DNA of 34,958 nucleotides, from assembly GCA_964486825.1 (NCBI GenBank), contig CAZAQS010000019.1:1-34958 (forward strand). The letters run 5' to 3'. A program made the translations under genes and the position numbers. The notes under the pieces were generated by a model. The model did not search any database. It was not told the origin of the DNA and saw only the letters and a program-made list of their open reading frames with translations. Shown in pieces: positions 15,752-24,112 of this stretch (positions within the stretch are counted from its first letter, which is position 1; every line of letters begins with the position of its first letter). This DNA comes from CAZAQS01 sp964486825. GTDB taxonomy: Bacteria > Chloroflexota > Anaerolineae > Anaerolineales > UBA4823.

Positions 15752-15907
15752 CGATCTAGGGTAAATCCTATACGCAAGACAACATTCTAAAGGGGGTTAC
15801 TTTTGGAGGTATGAGGGCCTGAAAGAGGGTAGAATTATTTTTCCGATCTGATAAACTTTGGTATACTTCAAACCAGCTAATTTTTATCTATTTTTAATCA
15901 TTATCGG

Positions 15908-17002
15908 GTGGGAAATAGACAAGTTGTGAAAGAGCGCACCCTTAGCATCCAGCCTCCCTTTGGGGGAACCTTATTATTGACGATGCTAATCTTGATTAGC
16001 CTGCTCGCTTGCGGAGAAATGCTTACCCGGACGCGTTTATTTAAATCCTACTTTATTGCGGCCTCTCGAGGTTCCCCTCACTTCCAATTTGAGCTTCAGC
16101 TAGGACGCTTAGAATCTATTATTGCTCAGGAAGGTCCGATCGACTGTATTTTTTTGGGAAATTCCATGGTTTGGTTGGGCTTTGACCCGCTTGTCTTTTC
16201 ACAGGCCTTTCAGGAGAAAACAGGGAAGGAATTGAGCTGTTATAACTTTGGGGTGGATGGATTGCCGGTCTCGGGAGCAAGTGCTATTAAACAATATCTA
16301 ATCCAAAAATACCAACCAAAGCTACTGATTTACGGGACCGATGCCAGGGATTTCGCGGTTCCAAGAGAAGATCGTGATGCTACTGTTATCCTGGATATAC
16401 CCTGGATGCAATACCATTTGGGGAAATTTACTCTCCAGGGTTGGTTATATGAGAATTCACATCTATACCGCTACTTGGAGACTTTTGGTTATCTGCTGCG
16501 AATGGAAAAGCAATATCTTTTCATCAAGAACCCCGGACAATATACAAGTGAGGATTTTGGATTTCGTGTGGATAGCCGGATCAGTGATATCGTAAGTACA
16601 TCCCCGGCACAACATCTCGATCTGGGGCCTGTTCGTTACTACTACCAGTTACTGTCTGATTACAAGATGCTTCCAGAAAACATGAGCAGTCTAGAAGAGA
16701 TCCTCAATATCAACCATGAGCTCACTTCATTATTGGTAGTGGTTATGCCTGTACCAGAAACGTATATGGATTTTTTCTCTACCAAACCACAAAACTACCA
16801 GCTCTTTATTGAACAGGTAAGGGATACCTCAGAAAAATATGGCAGCAGCTTTTGGTTGCCCCCGGATAATATTATCCCTCAAGATGGATGGGCAGACTAC
16901 ACCCATTTGAATACCCGAGGGGCAGCAGCTTTCAGCGCATGGTTAGGCGGGCAAGTAGGTGAGGCAGTTAACGAGGGGAGCGTTTTTGCCTTGTCTCGTT
17001 AA
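15908..17002 (+). CDS. SGNH/DltD-like hydrolase or acyltransferase partner of an MBOAT protein
   Basis: An N-terminal hydrophobic segment (about residues 20-40, ending LISLLACG, possibly a membrane anchor or atypical lipobox) is followed by an extracytoplasmic SGNH-like domain. It has the nucleophile block FLGNSMVWLG (S86) and the C-terminal DYTHLNTRG (D330, H333) completing a Ser-Asp-His triad. Such proteins (AlgJ/AlgX, DltD, PatB) act with MBOAT proteins to transfer acyl groups to surface polymers. The next gene, 33 bp downstream, is exactly such an MBOAT. The annotated GTG start has no ribosome site; GTG 15926 is an alternative. The polymer substrate is unknown. Confidence 0.72.
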   Translation: MGNRQVVKERTLSIQPPFGGTLLLTMLILISLLACGEMLTRTRLFKSYFIAASRGSPHFQFELQLGRLESIIAQEGPIDCIFLGNSMVWLGFDPLVFSQAFQEKTGKELSCYNFGVDGLPVSGASAIKQYLIQKYQPKLLIYGTDARDFAVPREDRDATVILDIPWMQYHLGKFTLQGWLYENSHLYRYLETFGYLLRMEKQYLFIKNPGQYTSEDFGFRVDSRISDIVSTSPAQHLDLGPVRYYYQLLSDYKMLPENMSSLEEILNINHELTSLLVVVMPVPETYMDFFSTKPQNYQLFIEQVRDTSEKYGSSFWLPPDNIIPQDGWADYTHLNTRGAAAFSAWLGGQVGEAVNEGSVFALSR

Positions 17003-17035
17003 GGATAGCAGTATGCTTTTCTTTGAACCGGGGAT

Positions 17036-18469
17036 ATGAATATTACTTCGCTTGTTTTCCTCTATTTTCTTGTGTCTGTCCTCGGCATTTATTACCTCTT
17101 GCCAAAGAAAGCTCAGAATTACTGGTTGCTGGTCGTTTCGTATGTTTTCGTTATTTCTTGGGCCTGGCAGTTTGCGCTGGTCTTGTTTGTCCTGACCCTT
17201 TTGAATTATTTCCTGGCTCGTAAGTTACACAAGCAGTCCCAGGACGGGCTCCGCCTTCTGTGGGTTGGCCTGGCGCTAAACTTACTCATGCTGCTGATCT
17301 TCAGGGCATACAATTTCTTCATTCCTGAATTCACCAGGTTATTAGCTGGAATTGGAATTTCCACCACCGCTTCGGATTTCGTGATCCTCCTGCCGATTGG
17401 CCTCTCATTTTATACCCTGCAAAATATTTCCTATCTGGTGGATGTGTACCGTGGCCAGGTAAAAGCTACCCAAGATATTTTCGATTATGCTCTTTACCTG
17501 GCATATTTCCCGAAGATATTATCCGGTCCTATAGAGAGGTGGCGTGATTTCTTGCCACGACTAAACCAACCTCGCCGGGTGGACAACGACATTTTGGCGC
17601 GTAGCCTGTCTTTGATCGTGATTGGAGCCGTTAGAAAATTGATCGTGGCTGATTTGATATCCGCCCTGATCTTTTGGGATGCCTTTGAAGTCCCATCAAA
17701 ATACACAGCGCCGGAGTTGATCGCCTTTATCCTGATGTATTCCTTTTATCTTTATAACAATTTTGCCGGTTATACCAGCATGGCACGCGGGATCAGCGGG
17801 TTATTTGGGATCGAGCTATCCCAAAATTTTTCCCAACCATACCTGTCGCGAAGCTTCAACGAGTTCTGGAATAACTGGCATATAACCCTTTCCCACTGGT
17901 TGCGGGATTACGTGTTCTACCCTCTCAGCCGAAGCATGATGCGCAGAATCTCCAATCGCCAGAGCCCGATCATCCTGGTGATACCCCCGCTGGTTACGAT
18001 GCTGGTCAGCGGGTTGTGGCATGGTCTTGGCTGGAATATGCTCCTGTGGGGTGGATTGCACGGGCTGTACCTGGTTTTTGAACGAGTCTTCGCTTTATGG
18101 CGTCCAGCTACTGCTCCACAAGAGAGGGTGTGGTGGCGCCAGGCCATGTCAGGTGTGTTTGTGTTTGGGTTGGTGACTATTGCCTGGGTTCCTTTTGCTA
18201 CAACCGATCTTTCGGCTGCTATGGCTTATTGGAGGGGAATGCTCGATTGGACGTCCCAGGTAATGCGCTACCGTAGGATATTGATATTCCTACCCCTGGC
18301 AGTTTTCGTAATGGTTTTTGATTGGATCCAGAGAAGCTCGAATGATGAAGCCTTTCTCCTGCGCTGGCCGCGACTTGCCCAAGCCTCAATGCTGGCAAGC
18401 TCTATTTTCCTCATTCTCCTGCTCACCTCGATAGGGGAAGGTGAACCCTTCGTCTACCAGGGTTTCTAA
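17036..18469 (+). CDS. MBOAT-family membrane O-acyltransferase (AlgI/DltB type)
   Basis: A 477-aa polytopic membrane protein that moves activated acyl groups across the membrane for polymer O-acylation. Typical elements are LLPIGLSFYTLQNISYLVDVYRG, YFPKILSGPIERWRDF, FNEFWNNWHITLSHWLRDY (H282) and the near-invariant catalytic histidine H329 in GLWHGLGWNMLLWGG. About eleven hydrophobic segments can be seen. It pairs with the SGNH protein 33 bp upstream, the usual two-gene arrangement for alginate, teichoic acid or peptidoglycan acylation systems. No alginate or dlt genes accompany it, so the target is unassigned. The start is supported weakly by GGGGAT before the ATG. Confidence 0.88.
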   Translation: MNITSLVFLYFLVSVLGIYYLLPKKAQNYWLLVVSYVFVISWAWQFALVLFVLTLLNYFLARKLHKQSQDGLRLLWVGLALNLLMLLIFRAYNFFIPEFTRLLAGIGISTTASDFVILLPIGLSFYTLQNISYLVDVYRGQVKATQDIFDYALYLAYFPKILSGPIERWRDFLPRLNQPRRVDNDILARSLSLIVIGAVRKLIVADLISALIFWDAFEVPSKYTAPELIAFILMYSFYLYNNFAGYTSMARGISGLFGIELSQNFSQPYLSRSFNEFWNNWHITLSHWLRDYVFYPLSRSMMRRISNRQSPIILVIPPLVTMLVSGLWHGLGWNMLLWGGLHGLYLVFERVFALWRPATAPQERVWWRQAMSGVFVFGLVTIAWVPFATTDLSAAMAYWRGMLDWTSQVMRYRRILIFLPLAVFVMVFDWIQRSSNDEAFLLRWPRLAQASMLASSIFLILLLTSIGEGEPFVYQGF

Positions 18470-18566
18470 TCTACCATTGTCAGCTGAATAGATGGTCTCA
18501 CTTCCTTTTCACAACCCTGTATTCACCTGTTTCGAACCTGTAATAGTGCTGTAACTGGCCTGAAAC

Positions 18567-18628
18567 AAGCGCCTGCTAGAATTTGATTGGCTAAACGAGA
18601 TTTTTTAGCCAGTCGAAAGCAGGCGCTT
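18567..18628. terminator. Long two-part hairpin after the MBOAT gene
   Basis: The outer arms AAGCGCCTGCT (18567-18577) and AGCAGGCGCTT (18618-18628) are perfectly complementary. The inner arms GATTGGCTAAA (18585-18595) and TTTAGCCAGTC (18604-18614) pair with one G-U. There is no T tract after the stem, so it could be an intrinsic-terminator variant, an mRNA end-protecting structure or a remnant palindromic repeat. The remaining spacer 18470-18735 shows nothing else. Confidence 0.5.
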
Positions 18629-18735
18629 TAACAATTGGCTGGAACATTCTGTGAAGTCGCAGCGTCTTTCATTGTGAAGGAAGTTCATAACAAAAAATTT
18701 AGTTTCAGGTTTATCGAAAAGGATTGGAGGATCAA

Positions 18736-19485
18736 ATGACCGGCAAGAAAACACTTTTACCCGTAATGCAGCTTTTCATTATCCTGGCTGTAATCGTATC
18801 ATCTCTGGGATTTGTAGGCTCGGCCTCAGCCCAAGCAACTTGCGGTGATAGCATAACGGTTGTCTCTGGCGATACGCTCAGGAAGATAGCTACTCGTTGC
18901 GTCACGACTGTAGATGCGATCATGCGAGCGAACCCTCAGATCAAGGATCGCAACAAGATCTTTCCCGGTCAGGTGTTCGTGCTCCCCGGAGCCTTGATCA
19001 AGGGAACCGGCGGCATTGATACCTATATCGTCAAACGAGGCGATACATTGAACACGCTAGCCACCCGTTTCAACACTACCGTGGCGCGCTTACTGGAGCT
19101 GAACAAGGAGATTACCAACGCCAACCTGGTTTTCGAAGGCCACCGGCTGGCAGTCCCCGCCGCCGGTACTGTACCTGACACCGGCACCGGGCAGGTCTAT
19201 ACAGTGGTACGCGGTGATACCTTGCGAAAGATCGCAGCGAGGTTCGATACCACAGTGGATGAGATTTTGAAGGTCAACCCGCAAATCAAGAACGCTAACC
19301 TCATCTACCCGGGCGACAGAATCAATATCCCTGCCACAATCACCACCTACACAGTTGTGCGCGGTGACACTTTGCGGAAAATCGCCGACAAGTTTGGCAC
19401 AACCGTAGCGAGACTGCTCGAGCTTAACCCATCCATTAAAAATGCAAACCTGATCTACCCAGGCCAGGTGCTGAGAATCCGGTAA
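18736..19485 (+). CDS. Secreted protein with four LysM repeats
   Basis: A Sec signal peptide (MTGKKTLLPVMQLFIILAV..., cleavage likely after GSASA) is followed by four LysM domains filling the rest of the 249-aa protein. These start near VVSGDTLRKIATRC, YIVKRGDTLNTLATRF, YTVVRGDTLRKIAARF and YTVVRGDTLRKIADKF, each ending in a PGQ/PGD...VLPG/IPA motif. LysM binds N-acetylglucosamine in peptidoglycan or chitin-like polymers. No catalytic domain is present, so it is a pure binding or scaffold protein. The first repeat carries two cysteines (TCGDS, TRCVT) absent from the others. ATG 18736 is chosen because GGAGG lies five bases upstream; an earlier TTG would overlap that site. Downstream is a terminator. 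Confidence 0.9.
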   Translation: MTGKKTLLPVMQLFIILAVIVSSLGFVGSASAQATCGDSITVVSGDTLRKIATRCVTTVDAIMRANPQIKDRNKIFPGQVFVLPGALIKGTGGIDTYIVKRGDTLNTLATRFNTTVARLLELNKEITNANLVFEGHRLAVPAAGTVPDTGTGQVYTVVRGDTLRKIAARFDTTVDEILKVNPQIKNANLIYPGDRINIPATITTYTVVRGDTLRKIADKFGTTVARLLELNPSIKNANLIYPGQVLRIR

Positions 19486-19520
19486 AGAACTCCCCTGCCG
19501 GTCAGCTTATTGGTAGAGAC

Positions 19521-19558
19521 ATAGAGGCGTGGCTTTCCATCCACGTCTCTATTGTTTT
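19521..19558 (+). terminator. Intrinsic terminator after the LysM gene
   Basis: A 12-bp stem pairs ATAGAGGCGTGG (19521-19532) with CCACGTCTCTAT (19541-19552), with one G-U, followed by TGTTTT. The remaining spacer up to the desaturase gene at 19760 holds no visible gene or clear promoter. Confidence 0.8.
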
Positions 19559-19759
19559 AAACCAGGGAGATCGGCTGAATTATGTGAACCTCAGCTTGTA
19601 TTCTCATCTCTTGAATAATGATAGCTGGTAAAATTGGATAACTTATATCGGATTATTCGCTCGTTGAGAAGTTCGGATTTGACATCGGGGTGGTATTGAG
19701 TGATCCGGTGATTGTTAGAATATTATCTTAGTTTATCAACCGGAGGAAAATAGTTCCCT

Positions 19760-20791
19760 ATGACCCCTACAACACAACTTGATTCTATAAAGCAAAACTG
19801 GCAGGAAATTGTTGCCAGGTATCAACAGCCCAGCCTCAAACGCAGCTATTGGGAGATCGCCAATTCGATTCTTCCTTACTTCGTCCTGTTGTTTTTGATG
19901 TTCCGAAGCCTGGAGATCTCTTATTGGCTCACACTGGCTCTTTCCATTCCTACTGCTGGTTTCCTAATGCGCATCTTCATCATCTTTCATGACTGCGGTC
20001 ACGGATCATTTTTTAAATCCCAGCGATTGAATGCTTTTTGGGGGTTTGTCACCGGCGTGATTACCTACACACCATATCACTACTGGAAGAGGGACCACGC
20101 TATCCATCATGCAACCGTCAGTGATTTGGACCGGCGTGGGATTGGCGATGTTAAAACTATGACGGTTCGGGAATACCAGGCGCTCTCGACCTGGGGAAAG
20201 CTAGGATACAGGCTATACCGCAACCCATTGATTATGTTCGTATTTGGTCCAGCGATTGTTTTCCTTTTCATCCACCGCTTTGCCCGCAAAGATGCTGGTA
20301 AACGGGAGCGTTACAGTGTTTATTGGACAAACCTGGCCCTCCTGGTCGCCTACCTGGTGCTGATCCCGGCTGTTGGTCTTCAAACTTACTTGCTGGTTCA
20401 CCTGCCTGTCTTGGTGATTGCATTTTCTGTGGGTGTATGGCTATTTTATGTGCAACACCAATTCGAGGGCACTTATTGGGAATTCCATAAAGATTGGGAT
20501 TTTGTTACGGCTGCGATAAAAGGAAGCTCATTCTATAAGCTACCAAAGGTCCTGCAATGGTTTTCGGGCAATATCGGCTTTCACCATATTCACCATCTAA
20601 GTCCGCGCATCCCTAACTATCTCTTGGAAAAATGCCATAACGAAAATCCAATCTTCCAAGAAATTGAGCCTATCACACTACGTTCCAGTATAAAATGTTT
20701 GAATTTTCGGCTGTGGGACGATGAACGCCTGAAACTGGTAAGTTTTGATGCCCTGAAGGATCTGGGCGATCAAGGGTTGCCACTCGCATGA
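19760..20791 (+). CDS. Membrane fatty acid desaturase (DesA/omega-6 type)
   Basis: The three histidine boxes of the membrane di-iron desaturases are all present: HDCGH (77-81), HAIHH (113-117) and HHIHH (275-279, HxxHH). The boxes are separated by hydrophobic membrane hairpins (about 37-75 and 215-250). The pattern fits acyl-lipid delta-12/omega-type desaturases (FHDCGHGSFF, GFHHIHHLSPRIPNY). The enzyme needs O2 and an electron donor, which implies aerobic or microaerobic life despite the ferredoxin-linked korAB nearby. GGAGG lies 13 bases before the ATG, longer than usual. It is monocistronic, after the LysM terminator. Regiospecificity is not predictable. Confidence 0.87.
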   Translation: MTPTTQLDSIKQNWQEIVARYQQPSLKRSYWEIANSILPYFVLLFLMFRSLEISYWLTLALSIPTAGFLMRIFIIFHDCGHGSFFKSQRLNAFWGFVTGVITYTPYHYWKRDHAIHHATVSDLDRRGIGDVKTMTVREYQALSTWGKLGYRLYRNPLIMFVFGPAIVFLFIHRFARKDAGKRERYSVYWTNLALLVAYLVLIPAVGLQTYLLVHLPVLVIAFSVGVWLFYVQHQFEGTYWEFHKDWDFVTAAIKGSSFYKLPKVLQWFSGNIGFHHIHHLSPRIPNYLLEKCHNENPIFQEIEPITLRSSIKCLNFRLWDDERLKLVSFDALKDLGDQGLPLA

Positions 20792-20853
20792 ACTCCTAAG
20801 TTTTTCGATTTATTGGCGTCGTAGCTAGATCGTTGCCGAGTATCAGATGTAAA

Positions 20854-21966
20854 ATGGTCTTAAAGGTCTCCGATCTTCAAGCTCGATATTTGCGTTTCTC
20901 AGCTCAAAACCTGGTCCGCAAGAAGTCTCAAGCTGCGGTAAGTGGGACGCAGGTTGTGAAAGACCTGGTAGGAATCCAGGCCCAGGAGGCAAGCGCTGCC
21001 TACCTGTCCATCTATTCCCGTTGCACAACAATTACCCCTGCCGGTATTGAGTATGAGATTTTTGAAGCGCGATCGGTAGTTCGTGCCTGGTTTATGCGCG
21101 GGACACTTCACCTGGTTGCAACGGAGGATTTGGACTGGCTCTTGCCGTTGCTGGCTCCGATATTTATCAATAAGAACAGGCGTCGTTATGATGAGCTTGG
21201 GTTGGATGAAGCCGCCATCGCCAGGGGCGTTTGTATCATTGAAGAAGTGCTTGCTAACCAGGGACCAATGTCCCGCCACCAGTTAGCCCCGTATCTCGTT
21301 GATAAAGGAGTCAACATAGCAGGCCAGGCGCTTATTTACCTGATCAACCGGGCCGCCTGGGAAGGAGTGCTCTGCCTGGGACCGACCGTGAATGGCAAAC
21401 AGACTTATGTTAGCCTTATAAACTGGATCGGCCGGGATCTGAAGGAAAAACCACCCGCTGGGGAAATCCTGCTTGCTGAACGTTACCTGTCTGCTTACGG
21501 TCCAGCCGGTCAGGAAGATTTTGCAGCCTGGTCAGGGTTGCCATTGAAAGCCGCAAGGGAGGCTTTTAGTGAGCTGGGGGATAAGCTGGCCGAGGTAGAA
21601 TTTCCATGCGGTAGGGGCTTTATCCTCTCAGAACAAGCTGCAAACCTGGATAAATCGCCCCCGGAAGCATTGGGTATTCGGCTGCTGCCCAAGTTCGACA
21701 CGTTTCTTTTAGGATACAATGATAGGAAATTGTTTCTTTCACCTGAGCATAAGAAGAAGGTCAATGCAGGTGGAGGCATCTTGCGTGCGGTCTTAATGGT
21801 CGACGGTTATGTGCAGGGCGTCTGGCGGATAACCCGGGCAAGGAGCGGAGTTAATATTGATGTGGAACCCTTCCGCCAGCTTTCGGGCAGTGAACGGCAA
21901 GGGCTTGCGGAGGAGATCGATGGAATCCGAGCATTCCTTGAAATGGACGTAGAACAGAACTTGTAG
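20854..21966 (+). CDS. Winged-helix DNA-binding domain protein (HTH_42 / YcaQ-AlkZ superfamily)
   Basis: A 370-aa protein of the HTH_42 (DUF1006) superfamily: QARYLRFSAQNL, GIQAQEASAAYLSIYSR, the signature ARSVVRAWFMRGTLHLV, and a C-terminal part with LLPKFDTFLLGYNDR and LMVDGYVQGVW. Characterised relatives AlkZ/YcaQ are DNA glycosylases that unhook interstrand crosslinks or remove toxin adducts; their catalytic QxQ/QxD motif corresponds to the QAQ in GIQAQEA here. A DNA-repair role is therefore plausible but not shown. The start at ATG 20854 is chosen over an upstream TTG (20833); neither has a strong ribosome site. No operon partner other than the L,D-transpeptidase 30 bp downstream. Confidence 0.75.
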   Translation: MVLKVSDLQARYLRFSAQNLVRKKSQAAVSGTQVVKDLVGIQAQEASAAYLSIYSRCTTITPAGIEYEIFEARSVVRAWFMRGTLHLVATEDLDWLLPLLAPIFINKNRRRYDELGLDEAAIARGVCIIEEVLANQGPMSRHQLAPYLVDKGVNIAGQALIYLINRAAWEGVLCLGPTVNGKQTYVSLINWIGRDLKEKPPAGEILLAERYLSAYGPAGQEDFAAWSGLPLKAAREAFSELGDKLAEVEFPCGRGFILSEQAANLDKSPPEALGIRLLPKFDTFLLGYNDRKLFLSPEHKKKVNAGGGILRAVLMVDGYVQGVWRITRARSGVNIDVEPFRQLSGSERQGLAEEIDGIRAFLEMDVEQNL

Positions 21967-21996
21967 GAATTGCCTTCCATCTAATTCTTATCAACA

Positions 21997-23031
21997 ATGA
22001 GATTCTCTCGACGTGATTTCTTGAAATTAAGCACTTCCGCCCTGGGTGGCCTGGCTCTCAACCCAGTCTCCCCGATCGCCAGGGCAGGTGTCTCGGCAGG
22101 TAATAATACGACCGGCCGCGTGACCAGTAAAGGTGTTCCCGTTCATACAGAACCGGATTACGATAGCCCCCGCCTGGGTAAGCTCGAGCGCGATGAGTTG
22201 ATCGTGCTATTGGAAGTCGTTGACTCGCAACACGGCCCTGCTCACAATCCTTGTTGGTACCGTTTAGAGCAGGGATACGTTCATAGCGCTTATGTCCAAC
22301 TCATCGAATCCGTGCACCTAAACCGCCCTCTAAAAAGGGTAACGGCTCGGGGTTTCCTCGGAGAGATCACGGTCCCCTTTACACAGACGATCTATAAAAA
22401 TCGTTTTGATCAGTGGGTGCCTCTGTACAGGTTGTATTATGGGTCGCTCCATTGGGTTACGGGTGTAGAGGAGAGCCCTTCCGGTGATACGCTCTATCGC
22501 CTGTATGATGATTGGCTGCGCGTGTATTACCGTGCCCCAGCCGAACATATCCGACCGGTGGCTTCTTCGAAATTCCGCCAGCTCTCCCCTGGCGTCCCTC
22601 CAGAGCAGAAACGCCTGGAAGTATCTATCGAGCGGCAGAGATTAACAGCTTTCGAAGGCCGGCAGGTTGTCCTGGAAGCGCCGATTTCAACCGGCAAACG
22701 CTGGACCCCTACCCCAGTTGGTGATTTCCAAATCGACCGTAAGCATCCTTCCCGCCATATGGGTGACGGAGGCTTAACCAGCAACCTGCATGCTTATGAG
22801 CTTGTGGGAGTCCCCTGGGTGTCCTTCTTTCAGTCGGCGGGGATCGCTTTCCACGGCACCTTTTGGCATTCTAATTTTGGCGAACCCATGAGCCTTGGAT
22901 GCGTTAACATGCGCACAGAAGATGCCTGCTGGCTGTTTCGTTGGAGCACGCCATTCTATGAAAGCCAATCGGATGAGCGACCGACGTACAGGATTGTCGA
23001 GAAGGGCGGTACGCGGGTTGTGGTTGGATAA
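21997..23031 (+). CDS. L,D-transpeptidase (YkuD) with twin-arginine signal
   Basis: An N-terminal Tat signal (SRRDFLKLSTSALGGLAL) is followed by a segment with bacterial SH3-like character (TGRVTSKGVPVHTEPDYDS...YVHSAYVQLI), a middle region, and a YkuD domain (about 205-340). The YkuD active site has H286 in FHGTFWH and the nucleophile C302 in SLGCVNM. YkuD enzymes form 3-3 crosslinks in peptidoglycan or attach proteins to it. A Tat rather than Sec signal suggests export in folded form, common in this group of envelope proteins but unusual for the family overall. The gene follows the HTH_42 gene by 30 bp and nearly touches the convergent glycosyltransferase gene (10 bp). Confidence 0.9.
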   Translation: MRFSRRDFLKLSTSALGGLALNPVSPIARAGVSAGNNTTGRVTSKGVPVHTEPDYDSPRLGKLERDELIVLLEVVDSQHGPAHNPCWYRLEQGYVHSAYVQLIESVHLNRPLKRVTARGFLGEITVPFTQTIYKNRFDQWVPLYRLYYGSLHWVTGVEESPSGDTLYRLYDDWLRVYYRAPAEHIRPVASSKFRQLSPGVPPEQKRLEVSIERQRLTAFEGRQVVLEAPISTGKRWTPTPVGDFQIDRKHPSRHMGDGGLTSNLHAYELVGVPWVSFFQSAGIAFHGTFWHSNFGEPMSLGCVNMRTEDACWLFRWSTPFYESQSDERPTYRIVEKGGTRVVVG

Positions 23032-23041
23032 ATAGGACGGC

Positions 23042-24094
23042 TTAGACTTGCGGGGGTCTCCACACGATATCCTCGGGGAGATAACCGGTAGCTCCCGCTT
23101 TTACCAATGCCTGGCGCAAATCATGGAGAAAGCTGGTGTTCTGTGCGAGCTGGTGGAAGATGAAATGGCTGTCTAGATATTCTTCTAGCGCCCTGGCCCC
23201 CAATTGGAATTTTTCCAGCACCAGTTCCAGCAAACGATCGCTCCATTTTTCATACAAAATCTGGTTGGCCAGTGCCAGAGCGCTGCTCCGGTCCAGCCGG
23301 TTGTCTTCCAGGCTCGAACCATGAAAATGATGGATGTAGACGGAGCGGGTCTTCGCTACCAGGCCGCCTGCCTCCCCGATCCGCCAGCATAGGTCAACGT
23401 CCTCGCTGCCGTAACCCCAGAAGACAGGGTCGGCTATCCCGCCCACCTCTTTCACAAACTCACCATCCAGTAGTACGCAGCTAGTCCCGAGGAAGTCAGG
23501 GGGAGCTGCGATATACTCTATCCCGCCTGGGTTGGCGTGGCGCATTAATTGGTCGAATTGCTCCAGGCTATGTCCTTGGGAATACTTCAAAAACTGCTGC
23601 AGGGGTGAGATGTGCTTGTGCCGGCGCCTGATTTCAAACCAGGCCTGGCGGCTGTTTTCCATCTCGCTGCTGAACGGGTAAGCGATGCCTTCCTCGTGTT
23701 TCAGGGGCGCGAGCATTTTGATGGCAGAGTTCCCAAGCATGTCAGCAACCATTTTCCTCAGCCATCCAGGTGGAACCAGTACATCACTATCCATCAGGCA
23801 AACCAGGCGGTGGGTAGCAACCTGTAAACCTTGACGATTGGCGAAGCCAGGACCCATGTTACGGTCGTTTTGGATCAAACGGACCCGGGAATCTGTCTCC
23901 GCCAATTGGGATAAGGTATCCACCAGCGCCTCACTGGAGCCGTTATCGACGATGATCAGCTCGAACGCTCCAGCGGTGTTCTTTAGCAAGTATTCCAAGC
24001 ACAGCTTTACATGCCTGGATGCATTCCAGGTTTTCAAGATAATGCTGGTTGCTTCTGGAGTGGGAGTGTTTTTCATAAAACACCCAATTTCCAT
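23042..24094 (-). CDS. Family 2 glycosyltransferase
   Basis: GT-A fold: TSIILKTWNAS, FELIIVDNGSSE, NDRNMGPGFANRQG, the metal-binding CLMDSDVLVPPGW and, further on, GYGSEDVDLCWRIGEAGG typical of rhamnosyl/galactosyl-type GT2 enzymes. It is cytoplasmic or membrane-peripheral with no transmembrane segment, 350 aa. A start at the inner ATG (24076) is equally possible; neither has a clear ribosome site. The gene lies 18 bp downstream of the DEAD-box helicase gene on the same strand. Donor and acceptor are unknown, and no sugar-nucleotide or polysaccharide export genes are close. Confidence 0.85.
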   Translation of the reverse strand: MEIGCFMKNTPTPEATSIILKTWNASRHVKLCLEYLLKNTAGAFELIIVDNGSSEALVDTLSQLAETDSRVRLIQNDRNMGPGFANRQGLQVATHRLVCLMDSDVLVPPGWLRKMVADMLGNSAIKMLAPLKHEEGIAYPFSSEMENSRQAWFEIRRRHKHISPLQQFLKYSQGHSLEQFDQLMRHANPGGIEYIAAPPDFLGTSCVLLDGEFVKEVGGIADPVFWGYGSEDVDLCWRIGEAGGLVAKTRSVYIHHFHGSSLEDNRLDRSSALALANQILYEKWSDRLLELVLEKFQLGARALEEYLDSHFIFHQLAQNTSFLHDLRQALVKAGATGYLPEDIVWRPPQV

Positions 24095-24112
24095 TACAAG
24101 GGTTACTGTTGC

